From Deferrisomatales bacterium (GTDB taxonomy: Bacteria; Desulfobacterota; Deferrisomatia; Deferrisomatales; JARGFW01), in the NCBI GenBank assembly GCA_029211085.1, contig JARGFW010000030.1, forward strand, positions 1 to 34,660: a stretch of 34,660 bases of DNA. Reading direction: 5' to 3'. Position numbers and translations under genes: made by a program. A model generated the notes under the pieces. That model made no database searches and had not been told where the DNA came from. It saw nothing but the letters and a program-made list of their open reading frames with translations. The first letter of the stretch is position 1. Every line of letters begins with the position of its first letter. Positions 9,387 through 19,699 of this stretch are shown piece after piece.

Positions 9387-12184
9387 GGCTGGCCGGTGGC
9401 GGTAATCTTGCGCCGCCGGGGCGCCTTCTTGGGGGCAGGGGAGTCGCCGTCCGGGGCCGGGGCCTCGGGCTCTGCGGGTTCCGCCGGCGCCTTGCGGGCG
9501 CGGGTAACGCGCGGGGCCGGCTTCTTCTTGGCGACCGGTACTCCGGCCTCGTCGGCGGCTTTGGCCTCCGGCTCCTCTGGTGGGGGCTTGGCTCGGCTGC
9601 GCGGTTTGCGGGGTTTCTTGGCCGGTTTCGTTTCCGCCACGGGGGTTTCGACGCTCCCGGTGTCGGCGGGTGCCGGCTGCCCGGCTGGCGCTGGCTCGGC
9701 CGTGGCTGCCGCGGTTGCTGCCGCGGCCTTGGGTTTCCGGGGCCGGCGGGTGCGCGTGGCCTTCGCTGTCGGGGGCGGCTCTTCGGCCGCGGGCGCGACG
9801 ATCGGCGTCGCTGCTTCCGGGGCGGCGGCTGCCGGGGCAACGGTGGCTTCGGCCAAAGGCGTCGCTGGGGCTTCCGGCAACGCCCCCTGGGCAGTTCTCG
9901 GCTTGCGGCGCCGTTTGCGGCGGGAGCGTTTGGGTGCCTCGGTGGTCGGTGAACCGTCCGCGCCTGAGGCGGCAGCCTCTGCGGCCGGCGCTTCCGTCGC
10001 CTCCAACTCGTCGGTGTCGGTCGCCGGCTGTTGCTGCGCATCCAGCGCTTGGCTGTCCTCGCCCTTTTCGGGCTGTACAGCACTCCCGCCTCCCACGCGG
10101 GGCTGCACCTGCTCCTCCGTGGGCTGTTGCCGCGCCTGCGCCTCCTGCGCCTGTGGCACTCGCCCCTCCGTTGGCAGCGGCACGCTGCTCACCGGGCTCC
10201 CGCTCTCGCCGGTGCGGCCCGTGGCCCGTTTGCGGCGCTGCCGGCGCTTGGACGCCGCCGAAAGGGGCCGGGGTTGGCTGTTGGTTGCCAGTTCCGCGGC
10301 CTCGGCATCGGCTTCGGCGGCGGCGATCTCGGCGGCGCTGTATCCCGAGCCCCCCGCCGGGAACCGTGTCTCTTTGCCCTCCTCCGCTGGGGTGTTGTCC
10401 TCCACCCCGTCCCGGTTGCCGTTGCCGCGCCCGCGGCGGCGCCTGCGGCGCCGCTTCTTGCCCGGCTCCCGGGCGGCTTCTTCGGCACCGCTGGCCGAGC
10501 CAGCCACCACCTGTACCTGCTCCGTCGTCTCCGGCTCCGTGTCCGGCTCCGTGTCCGGCTCCGTGTCCGGCTCCGCGGGGACCTCGATGGCTTCCGCCGG
10601 CTCCTCGTCCACCAGGGGGTAGAGGGAGGGGCGGCGGGGGCGCTGGGGCAGGTCGGGCAACCCCTGGGGCGCCAGCAGTCGGGCCCGGTTGAAGCCCTCG
10701 GGCAGGTCGGTTTCCACCTCGGAGCGGTCCTTGGCACGGTACTCCAGGTAGAACTGGTTGGCCGACAGCGCCTCTTCGGCGAACACCAGAATCTCGGTGC
10801 CGAAGCGCGACTCCAGGTCCATCAGTTTGGTGCGGTGGCGGTTCTGGAGCAGGGTGGCCACCGGCCCCGGCACTCCCACCAGCACCTGGCGCACCGCGCC
10901 CTTGCGGGGCAACCGCAGCTGCACCCGCCGCAGCACCGACAGCGCCGAGCTCTCCGGGGTGCGGATGGTCCCCAACCCGCTGCACGCCGGGCAGGGCTGG
11001 ATGGCGCCGGCCCGAGCTACGCCCTTGATGCGCTGGCGCGACAACTCCAGCAGACCAAACTTGGAGATGGTGCCGGTGTCGGTGCGGGCCTTGTCTTCCT
11101 TCAGCGCCTTCTGCAGCACCTTGCGCACCTCGCTGCGGTTCTTGGCCGGGCGCATGTCGATGAAGTCGATGACGATGAGCCCCCCCATGTCGCGCAGGCG
11201 CAACTGCCGGGCGGCCTCTTCCGCCGCCTCCTTGTTGGCGATGAACGCGGTCTCTTCGATGTCCTTGCCGGAGGTGGTCCTCCCGGAGTTTACATCGATG
11301 CTCACCAGCGCTTCGGTCTGCTCGATGACCAGTGAACCCCCGGACGGCAGGGGTACCTTCTTGGCGTAGATCGACGCGATCTGGTCCTCCAGATTGTGTT
11401 TGGAGAACAGGGGGGACTGCCCCTGGTAGAGCTTCAGGCGCTTCGAGTGCACCGGCATCACAGCCTTGAAGAACGCTTCGACCTGCCGGTACATGTCTTC
11501 GTTGTCGATCAGCACCTCCTCGATCGCCGGGGTGAAGTAGTCGCGCAGGGTGCGGATGACGATGTCGGTCTCTTCGTAGAGCAGGGCCGGGGCCTTTTCC
11601 TGCTTGTCGCGGGCTTGTATGGTCTCCCACAGCCGCAGCAGATAGCCTGCGTCGCGGGTGAGTTCCTGTTTGGTGCGCCCCTCGGCGGCGGTGCGGGCGA
11701 TGTAGCCCATCTCCTCCGGGATGCCACTGCCGTCGAGGATCTGGCGCAGTTGTTTGCGGGTCGCCTCGTCGTCGATCCGGCGCGACACACCCCGCTTGCT
11801 CACCAAGGGCATCAGCACGAAGTGGCGCCCGGGCAAGCTCACGTAGGTGGTCAGCGCGGCACCCTTGTTGCCGATCTCGCCCTTCTTCACCTGCACCAAC
11901 AGATCCTGCCCCTTGCGCAGGCTGTCCACGTCGCGCTTGTCGCCGCGGAAGTACTGGGGGTGGATGTCGGGGGCGGCGAGGAAGCCGTTGCGCTCCCGGC
12001 CGTAGTCCACGAACACGGCATCGAGGCTGGCGATGATCTTGACGATGCGGGCCTTGTAGATGTTCCCTTCGATCTGTTCCTGCTGGGCCGTCTCGATGGA
12101 GAGTTCCTCCAGGCGGCCATCGGCCACGATGGCGATGCGGCTCTCCTCGTCGTTGACGACGTTGACGAGCATGGACTTGGACAT
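9383..12184 (-). CDS. rne: Ribonuclease E/G family protein with long Arg/Ala/Pro/Glu-rich C-terminal tail
   Basis: N-terminal S1/RNase E-G catalytic region (IEGNIYKARIVKIIASLDAVFVDYGRERNGFL..., VSIDVNSGRTT, GGLIVIDFIDM, CPACSGLGTIR), then a low-complexity basic tail. Confidence 0.92.
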   Translation of the reverse strand: MSKSMLVNVVNDEESRIAIVADGRLEELSIETAQQEQIEGNIYKARIVKIIASLDAVFVDYGRERNGFLAAPDIHPQYFRGDKRDVDSLRKGQDLLVQVKKGEIGNKGAALTTYVSLPGRHFVLMPLVSKRGVSRRIDDEATRKQLRQILDGSGIPEEMGYIARTAAEGRTKQELTRDAGYLLRLWETIQARDKQEKAPALLYEETDIVIRTLRDYFTPAIEEVLIDNEDMYRQVEAFFKAVMPVHSKRLKLYQGQSPLFSKHNLEDQIASIYAKKVPLPSGGSLVIEQTEALVSIDVNSGRTTSGKDIEETAFIANKEAAEEAARQLRLRDMGGLIVIDFIDMRPAKNRSEVRKVLQKALKEDKARTDTGTISKFGLLELSRQRIKGVARAGAIQPCPACSGLGTIRTPESSALSVLRRVQLRLPRKGAVRQVLVGVPGPVATLLQNRHRTKLMDLESRFGTEILVFAEEALSANQFYLEYRAKDRSEVETDLPEGFNRARLLAPQGLPDLPQRPRRPSLYPLVDEEPAEAIEVPAEPDTEPDTEPDTEPETTEQVQVVAGSASGAEEAAREPGKKRRRRRRRGRGNGNRDGVEDNTPAEEGKETRFPAGGSGYSAAEIAAAEADAEAAELATNSQPRPLSAASKRRQRRKRATGRTGESGSPVSSVPLPTEGRVPQAQEAQARQQPTEEQVQPRVGGGSAVQPEKGEDSQALDAQQQPATDTDELEATEAPAAEAAASGADGSPTTEAPKRSRRKRRRKPRTAQGALPEAPATPLAEATVAPAAAAPEAATPIVAPAAEEPPPTAKATRTRRPRKPKAAAATAAATAEPAPAGQPAPADTGSVETPVAETKPAKKPRKPRSRAKPPPEEPEAKAADEAGVPVAKKKPAPRVTRARKAPAEPAEPEAPAPDGDSPAPKKAPRRRKITATGQP
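10531..10574 (-). repeat. 12-bp tandem repeat (ccggctccgtgt) encoding (EPDT)n inside the RNase E tail
   Basis: About four consecutive copies; translated TEPDTEPDTEPDTEPE. Confidence 0.85.
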
Positions 12185-12275
12185 GTAATCCTCAGATGGA
12201 TCGCGCCGCGGCGCGGGTGGGTTCCGTAAACAATCGCCCTATATAGCAGATTTGTGATCCTGGGAGAAGCAACGG

Positions 12276-13730
12276 ATGCCCGAGGTACTGCGACCGGAAG
12301 GGTTGAAGAAGCGACTGGAGACACTGCCCGGCCTCGCGGCGGCGCGCGCAGCACTGGCCGCCGCCGGTGTCGGGAGCGCCTGGCTGGTGGGAGGCGCGGT
12401 GCGCGATGCGGCCCGCGGCGTTCTGCGCCCCGCCGGTGACCTGGATCTCGATCTGGCCCTGCCCGGCGACGGGCGGGACGCCGCGCGACGCATCGCCGCG
12501 ACCCTGGGCGGCAGCGCCTTTCCCCTGGACGAGGAACAGGGGGCGTGGCGGGTGGTGGCGGGGGAGCCCGCCACGGTGGACGTGGTTCCCCTGCGCGCCG
12601 CGACCGTCGAAGAGGACCTGGCGGGGCGCGACCTCACCGTGAACGCCGTGGCCTGGGAGTTGTTCGGAGACGGTGCGGTGCTGGACCCCCTGGGAGGGCT
12701 CGCCGACCTCGCCCGGGGGCGGGCCCGGTTGTGTTCCCCCGGAGTCCTGGAAGCGGACCCGGTGCGGGTGCTGCGGGTGTACCGCTTTGCCGCCACCCTG
12801 GCCCTGGAGTTGCCCCCGGAGGTGGTCGTCGCCGTGGCTGCGGCGGCGGAGGCGTTGCCCCGCATGCCCCGAGAACGGGTGCGCGACGAGCTGTTTGCGA
12901 CCCTCGACAGCGGGCGCGGAGCCTGGGCCCTGGGAGCCATGGCCGACCACGGGGTGCTCGCGCAGTTGGTGCCCGGGTTCGACGCCTGGAAGGGCTTCGA
13001 CCAGGGGGAGTACCACCGCTACGACCTGGCCGAGCACGCCCTGCGCACCGTGGCTACCGCCGAGGAACTGGCCTGGCATCCAGGACGCTTCCCGTTTCTC
13101 GCTCCAGCGGAACCGCTGGCGGAGCACCTGTCGGAACCCCTGGAGGCCGGGGTGACCCGCCGGGCCCTGCTGCTGTGGGTGGCCCTGCTCCACGACGTGG
13201 CCAAGCCCGCCACGGTGCGGCCCGACGGCGATCGGCTGCGCTTTCTCGGCCACGAGGTGCAGGGCGGCCAGGAGGTGTACCGCCTGCTTCGGGGCCTGCG
13301 GCTGGGGGGGCGTACGGCCCGGGCGGGCCAGCGCCTGGTGGCAGCGCACCTGCGCCTGTTCCAGCTGGCGCAGCAGGAGCCGCCCACCCCCCGGGCCCGG
13401 CTGCGCTACCTCAAGGATCTGCGCCGCGAGGTGCCCGAGGCCCTGCTGCTGGCCCTGGCCGACGAGTGGGCCACCGGCCCGGAGCGGCCGGCGTGGCCCC
13501 GGGTAAGCGTCACAGCGGGACAGATGCTGACCCAGTACTGGCAGCGGCGTCACGCGGCGCCGGTGGCGCCCCTGCTGCGGGGCCGCGACCTGTTGGCCCT
13601 GGGGCTCGCCCCGGGGCCCCGGGTGGGGGCGATCCTGCGCGCGGTGGAGGCCCAGGAGCGGCTCGGCCGGGTGGGCGACCGGGCCCAGGCCCTGGAGCTG
13701 GCCCGGGCCCTCGTCGCCGAGGCGGGGTGA
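12276..13730 (+). CDS. cca: CCA tRNA nucleotidyltransferase / poly(A) polymerase family protein with HD domain
   Basis: WLVGGAVRDAARG...GDLDLDLAL; RDLTVNAVAWEL; DPLGGLADLARGRAR; EADPVRVLRVYRFAATL; HD motif ALLHDVAKP. Confidence 0.88.
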   Translation: MPEVLRPEGLKKRLETLPGLAAARAALAAAGVGSAWLVGGAVRDAARGVLRPAGDLDLDLALPGDGRDAARRIAATLGGSAFPLDEEQGAWRVVAGEPATVDVVPLRAATVEEDLAGRDLTVNAVAWELFGDGAVLDPLGGLADLARGRARLCSPGVLEADPVRVLRVYRFAATLALELPPEVVVAVAAAAEALPRMPRERVRDELFATLDSGRGAWALGAMADHGVLAQLVPGFDAWKGFDQGEYHRYDLAEHALRTVATAEELAWHPGRFPFLAPAEPLAEHLSEPLEAGVTRRALLLWVALLHDVAKPATVRPDGDRLRFLGHEVQGGQEVYRLLRGLRLGGRTARAGQRLVAAHLRLFQLAQQEPPTPRARLRYLKDLRREVPEALLLALADEWATGPERPAWPRVSVTAGQMLTQYWQRRHAAPVAPLLRGRDLLALGLAPGPRVGAILRAVEAQERLGRVGDRAQALELARALVAEAG

Positions 13731-13800
13731 CGGGCGAACCAGCCGCGCTCCCCCGGGGGGCCCGGGCGACCCACCTGCCCCCCGAGGAGGAACCGCGCAT

Positions 13801-14530
13801 GGGCCATCGTCCGATTCTGAAACCGCTGCTGCTGGCGCTGGTGCCTGCGCCAGGACCAGGTCACCGCTATCGCCGAGGGCGAGCTGGGGGTGAGCCGGGG
13901 GTCCTTCAACGGGGTGCGGTTCAGCATGCTCCACGCCGATCCGGACTCCACTGCCTGGGAGTACTGTTCCCTGCAGGGGCCGGGCACCACCGACGAGTGC
14001 TTCCGATACAGGCCCACGAGTACGACATCCACATGCCCCCGGGGGGACCTCCTGCCCGGTGACCCCTATGCAGTGCTCTCCAAGGACATCCAGACGGGAA
14101 CCTACGTGGGTACCGCCAAAGTGCGCGGGACCCTGTGCCATCGCCCGGCGTTCACGGCGGCGAACGCCGACTTCAGGTCTGGGTGGAGGCCGGCTGGCGA
14201 TCCAGTACTTCAACGGGCCGGCGAGCGAGGGGCACCGGGGTTTCCGAAGAGCAGCGGGCGTACGCCCAGGAACTGCGGTTGAAACAGATGGAGCTGGAGT
14301 TCGAGAAGGAACAGCAGCGGAGCCAGCAGCAGCACGAGCTGCAGATGCAGAAGAGCCAGCACCGCCACCAGGAGAAGCTGCAGAGCGAGCGCAATAGCCG
14401 CTACTACCGGGGTAGCACCCGTTCCCGCGGGGCGAGCCGGTACCGGTACTCGGGAGGGGGCTCGAGGCCGGGCAGGTTACAGCCCTGGGTCGGAAGAAAC
14501 ACGAGGGAGGGCCGTCGCGGCGGCCCTCCC
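13801..14530 (+). pseudogene. Frameshifted remnant of a probable secreted/lipoprotein gene
   Basis: Coherent protein segments alternate between three frames: MGHRPILKPLLLALV / QDQVTAIAEGELGVSRGSFNGVRFSMLHADPDSTAWEYC / AHEYDIHMPPG / GDPYAVLSKDIQTGTYVGTAKVRGTLC / LAIQYFNGPASEGH / SEEQRAYAQELRLKQMELEFEKEQ. Confidence 0.6.
14505..14530 (+). terminator. Strong GC hairpin GGGAGGGCCG-TCGCGG-CGGCCCTCCC
   Basis: 10-bp perfect stem followed by TTGCGTT; sits between the pseudogene and the convergent DUF481 gene. Confidence 0.6.
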
Positions 14531-14601
14531 TTGCGTTGATGGGCAGGGGTGGCCGGGGTGGAGGCCGGCGGGCCCTCCCGCGTCCCTTTGCCGGCCCAGG
14601 G

Positions 14602-15348
14602 TCAGAAGTCGATCACCAGGGAGGTCAGGAAGGTGGTGTCGGTGTACTTGGCGTCGCCTGCCGGCCGGTTCTGGTAGTTGACGAGGTAGCTGAGCCCCAG
14701 GGACAGTTTGTCGCTGAGCTTGGCTTCCAGGGCGGTCTCCGAGTTGGCGAAGTACACGTCGGTGTCGTCGAACGAGACGGCAACATCGGCGTTCTGCTTG
14801 AACTTGAGGTTCGCGGTGATCTGCCAGGTGTAGTTGCCCTCGGCCTTGCCTGCGGCGTAGGACTCCGTGTCGTCGGCGGGTTCCGGGACCGCGTGCAGGT
14901 CCTCCTGGACGTAGAGCACCGACAGCAAACCCTTCAAGGTGTGGACGTCGGTCTTGAGGAAGTCGTAGCCGGCGCCGGGACCGACCGTAACCCGCATGTC
15001 GTACCCGGAGAAGGTGTCCTTCAGGTAGTCGGCGGCGGCGAAAGCGAACAGCCGGTCGGTGAGTGCCCGCTCGTAGCGCGCCCCCGCGAACCAGCGGCTG
15101 GAGGTGATGTCGCCCCCGGTCGCGCCGTAGAGGCCCTTGGCGTTGGCGAAGTACCGGTTGGGGGTGGCATCGGCAGAGGCCTCGATCTTGCCGGCGAAGG
15201 TCTGGGTGTCGGTGTTGCCGTTGGTCTGCACGTAGGAGATTTCCGAGCGGGCCTTCCACTCGGTTCCCGCGCCTCCCGCCGCCGCGGCCGGGCCGCCGCA
15301 CACCGCCGCCAGTCCCCCCAGTCCGAGGATCCAAATCACCCTTCGCAT
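14602..15348 (-). CDS. DUF481-family outer membrane beta-barrel protein (YdiY-like)
   Basis: Signal peptide, 'WKARSEISYVQTNGNTDTQTFAGKIEAS', alternating beta-strands, C-terminal aromatic residue (VIDF). Confidence 0.88.
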   Translation of the reverse strand: MRRVIWILGLGGLAAVCGGPAAAAGGAGTEWKARSEISYVQTNGNTDTQTFAGKIEASADATPNRYFANAKGLYGATGGDITSSRWFAGARYERALTDRLFAFAAADYLKDTFSGYDMRVTVGPGAGYDFLKTDVHTLKGLLSVLYVQEDLHAVPEPADDTESYAAGKAEGNYTWQITANLKFKQNADVAVSFDDTDVYFANSETALEAKLSDKLSLGLSYLVNYQNRPAGDAKYTDTTFLTSLVIDF

Positions 15349-15549
15349 GTCCGACTCCTCTCTTTCTGCACAGGGGCGCGGTGCCCACTGCGGTGCGCCC
15401 GGGAAAGGCCGACCAGTATAGGTGCGGCAACGGATCGGTCAAGTCGCGGGGCGGCGGGGAGTGGCGAGGGCCCGTCGGCGATCAGGCCTCCCGTCCACAA
15501 TGCGGTTAACGGCAACCGGGCGACTCCCAACAACGGCGTCCACTTCCCG

Positions 15550-15625
15550 GCGGGCGCAACTCAGTTGGTAGAGTATCAGCTTCCCAAACGGAGGGTCGCC
15601 GGTTCGAATCCGGTCGCCCGCTCCA
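15550..15625 (+). tRNA. tRNA-Gly (anticodon CCC), CCA encoded, two mismatches in anticodon stem
   Basis: GCGGGCGCAACTCAGTTGGTAGAGTATCAGCTTCCCAAACGGAGGGTCGCCGGTTCGAATCCGGTCGCCCGCTCCA. Acceptor, D and T stems pair; the anticodon stem has A29/G41 and C31/A39 mismatches. Confidence 0.85.
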
Positions 15626-15914
15626 GAACGGCCCTGCTTTCAAGGGCTTATCCATTTTGCAGCCCCTATTGGGCCCCATGCTTCCGCGAAACCCGCGGGC
15701 CGGGTGTCCCGGTAGGGGATTTTCGTCGGGTTCTTCCCATCCCAAGCGGGCGCGGATTCGCGCCGCGTGTTCCACCGGGGGCGCCACGGGCGCCCGTGCA
15801 CGGCGCGGACCATGGGGCGGGGGCCGCGCCTCGCCAACGGCTCCCGTCGTGACAGGACGGGTCGGTGGCCGGTGATCCCCACCGCAGTGGCCGAGATGCG
15901 TGGCACCCCGGCCC

Positions 15915-15944
15915 TTGACGATCGCAGACAGGCGCCGGTATTTT
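15915..15944 (+). promoter_or_regulatory. Candidate sigma-70 promoter upstream of the histidine kinase
   Basis: TTGACG - 18 nt - TATTTT. Confidence 0.4.
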
Positions 15945-15988
15945 CCCGTACCGAGCGCGGCTATTGCGTCGTCCCCCGGAGCAGTCCC

Positions 15989-17950
15989 TTGGTCATTCCC
16001 CGCTGGTTCAGAGACCTCAGTCTTCGCCGCAAGCTGATCGTGATGGTGCTGCCCCTCGCACTGGTGCCCCCGGTCCTGGTGGGTGCCGTGGTCGGGACCG
16101 TCGCGTCCCAGGAGGCCTTCTCGGGCGTGACCCGTGCAAGCCGGGATGATCTCGACCACCTGGCTTCGTTCACCTTGGACCTGCTGCAGGCCCACCACGA
16201 ACAGTTCCAGGTGTACCAGGAGGACAAACGGCGCACCATCCGCGAGGACCTGGCGTCCCTGGTGAACTTCGCCGTGGGGGTGGTGGAGGCCCAGCACCGG
16301 GCGTACCGGGAGGGACGGATCACCCGGGACGAGGCGCGGCGGCTCGCGGCCGAGGCGATTCGCAAGTCCAGCGTGGGGCGCTCCGGGTACGCCTACGCGA
16401 TGACCAGTTCCGGACTGTTGGTCGCCCACCTCGCCCGGGAGGGCGAGGTCATCCTCGACGAGCGCGACCCGGACGGCCGGCCGTTCATCCGGCAGATGTG
16501 CGAGGAGGCGGTGGCGGCGCCACCCGGGGCCGTGCTGCACACGGTGTACCCCTGGCAGAACCCGCTCTTCGGCGATACGGCGCCGCGCACCAAGAGCGTG
16601 GCGTTCCGCTACTTCGCGCCGTGGGACTGGATCGTCGCCGCCGGCAGCTATCTGGACGAGACCTACGAGGACGTCGCCTTCGAGCGGCGCAGCTTCGAGG
16701 CGCTCAAGGCCAAGGTGGAGGCGAAGCGGGTGGGCCAGACCGGGTACATCTACGCGATCGACGCCACCGGGACGGCGGTGGTCCACCCGTTTCGCGAAGG
16801 GGAGAACCTGGCGGACGAGACGGACGACGCAGGTCGGCCGTTCATCCGTGAGATGCTGGCAAACAAGTCGGGTTGGATCCGCTACCCGTGGCAGAACGCG
16901 ACCGACGCGGCGGGGCGCATGAAACTGGTGCGCTACGTGCACTTCGAGCCGTGGGACTGGGTGGTGGCCGTGGGTTCCTACGAGAACGAGTTCTTCGCCC
17001 AGGCCGCTTCGATTCGCAGCCGGGTTACCCGCACCACCGTGCTTCTCACCACCGCTACCGGCCTGGCGGCGATGCTGTTGCTGGTGTTCGCGTCCAGGGC
17101 CTTCACCAACCCGATCGAACGCATGACCGGGGTGATCCGGCGGGTGCGGGGCGGTGCCCTGAACGAGCGGATGGAGGTGGCGCGTTCGGACGAGCTCGGT
17201 GAACTCGGCGCGGCCTACGACCACATGATCGAGATCGTGCGGGAGCATCGCGCCATGGAGCAGGAGTTGGCCCAGCAGGGGAAGATGGCGTCCCTGGGAG
17301 TCCTGAGCTCCACCGTGGCCCACGAGATCAACAACCCCCTGGGCATCATGCTCGGTTACGCCGCGTTCCTGGAAAAGAAGCTCTCCCCCGACGACCCCAA
17401 CCACGCCTACGTGGTGAGCATCCGGCGGGAGTGCCAGCGCAGCAAGAAGATCGTCCAGGATCTGTTGGGCTATGCCCGGGTGTCCCGGCCGGTGTTCGCG
17501 CCGGTGGACGTGAACGACCTGCTCGCCCGCATCGCTGAGTTCGCCCGCAATCACGTGGAGATGGCGGCGGTGGAGATGGTGACGCGGTTCGACCCCCAGG
17601 TGCCCTGCGTCGAGGCAGACGGGGATCAGTTGCGCCAAATCGCGTTGAACCTGATGCTGAACGCCGGCGCGGCGATGGAACGGGGTGGCACGCTGACCAT
17701 CGAGACCCACGCCGAGCCCGGGGGCCGGGTGCGGATGGTCTTCCAGGACACCGGTGCCGGCATGAGCGAGGAGGTGCGTGAGAAGATGTTCGATGCGTTC
17801 TTCACCACCCGAGCCCGGGGCAGTGGGCTCGGCCTGGCGATCACGCGCCAGATCGTCGAACGGCACCGGGGCACCATCGAGGTGGAGACGGAAGTGGGGC
17901 GGGGCACCCGCATCACCGTGACGTTGCCGGTCGTCCACGAGGAGTTCTAG
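15989..17950 (+). CDS. Membrane sensor histidine kinase with duplicated Cache-type sensor, HAMP, HisKA and HATPase
   Basis: N-terminal TM (KLIVMVLPLALVPPVLVGAVVGTV); two Cache-like repeats (GRSGYAYAMTSSG..., GQTGYIYAIDATG...); H-box TVAHEINNPLGIMLGY; N/G boxes NLMLNAGAAM, GLGLAITRQIVERHRG. Start is uncertain (TTG 15989 with GGAG upstream); the ORF is open from 15767. Confidence 0.92.
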   Translation: MVIPRWFRDLSLRRKLIVMVLPLALVPPVLVGAVVGTVASQEAFSGVTRASRDDLDHLASFTLDLLQAHHEQFQVYQEDKRRTIREDLASLVNFAVGVVEAQHRAYREGRITRDEARRLAAEAIRKSSVGRSGYAYAMTSSGLLVAHLAREGEVILDERDPDGRPFIRQMCEEAVAAPPGAVLHTVYPWQNPLFGDTAPRTKSVAFRYFAPWDWIVAAGSYLDETYEDVAFERRSFEALKAKVEAKRVGQTGYIYAIDATGTAVVHPFREGENLADETDDAGRPFIREMLANKSGWIRYPWQNATDAAGRMKLVRYVHFEPWDWVVAVGSYENEFFAQAASIRSRVTRTTVLLTTATGLAAMLLLVFASRAFTNPIERMTGVIRRVRGGALNERMEVARSDELGELGAAYDHMIEIVREHRAMEQELAQQGKMASLGVLSSTVAHEINNPLGIMLGYAAFLEKKLSPDDPNHAYVVSIRRECQRSKKIVQDLLGYARVSRPVFAPVDVNDLLARIAEFARNHVEMAAVEMVTRFDPQVPCVEADGDQLRQIALNLMLNAGAAMERGGTLTIETHAEPGGRVRMVFQDTGAGMSEEVREKMFDAFFTTRARGSGLGLAITRQIVERHRGTIEVETEVGRGTRITVTLPVVHEEF

Positions 17951-19324
<1,374 letters not shown>

Positions 19325-19329
19325 CCACT

Positions 19330-19355
19330 GCGCTTTCGCAACCTTGCGAAAGCGC
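19330..19355. promoter_or_regulatory. Palindrome 1: GCGCTTTCGCAA-CC-TTGCGAAAGCGC (candidate regulator binding site)
   Basis: Perfect 12-bp arms; core TTTCGCA-ACCT-TGCGAAA. Confidence 0.7.
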
Positions 19356-19365
19356 CCCCCGACCG

Positions 19366-19381
19366 TTCGCACCGCTGCGAA
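19366..19381. promoter_or_regulatory. Palindrome 2: TTCGCA-CCGC-TGCGAA
   Basis: Same core and spacer length as palindrome 1; centre 31 bp downstream. Confidence 0.7.
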
Positions 19382-19502
19382 GATGGCGTGCCCCGACGCC
19401 AGGTGGGCCGGCGAAACCCTCGCCAGGCGGGCCTCCGCGGCGATCCGCCGTGCCTCCCGGGCCCCAGCCGCCCACCGCCCCGCCCCACGCTCCCCGAATC
19501 GA

Positions 19503-19520
19503 TTTCGCATCGGTGCGAAA
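19503..19520. promoter_or_regulatory. Palindrome 3: TTTCGCA-TCGG-TGCGAAA
   Basis: Same 18-bp motif; about 110 bp upstream of the sigma-54 promoter. Confidence 0.7.
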
Positions 19521-19619
19521 ATCCCACCAGCCCCGGGCTCCCAACGAGGCCCGGCAGGCAGATGCAAGCCCACAACATTGCTGGAGTTTCCGTCAGGCGC
19601 ACCGGCCCTCCACCACCCC

Positions 19620-19635
19620 TGGCACGCCGATTGCT
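19620..19635 (+). promoter_or_regulatory. Sigma-54 (-24/-12) promoter TGGCACG-CCGA-TTGCT
   Basis: Full match to consensus TGGCACGN4TTGCW, lying between the palindromes and the ORF at 19700. Confidence 0.85.
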
Positions 19636-19699
19636 GTTTGCTCCCGGCAGGAACAGGACCGTGACCCGGGTTCCGCTTGGGCCCTCGGGAGGTGACAGG

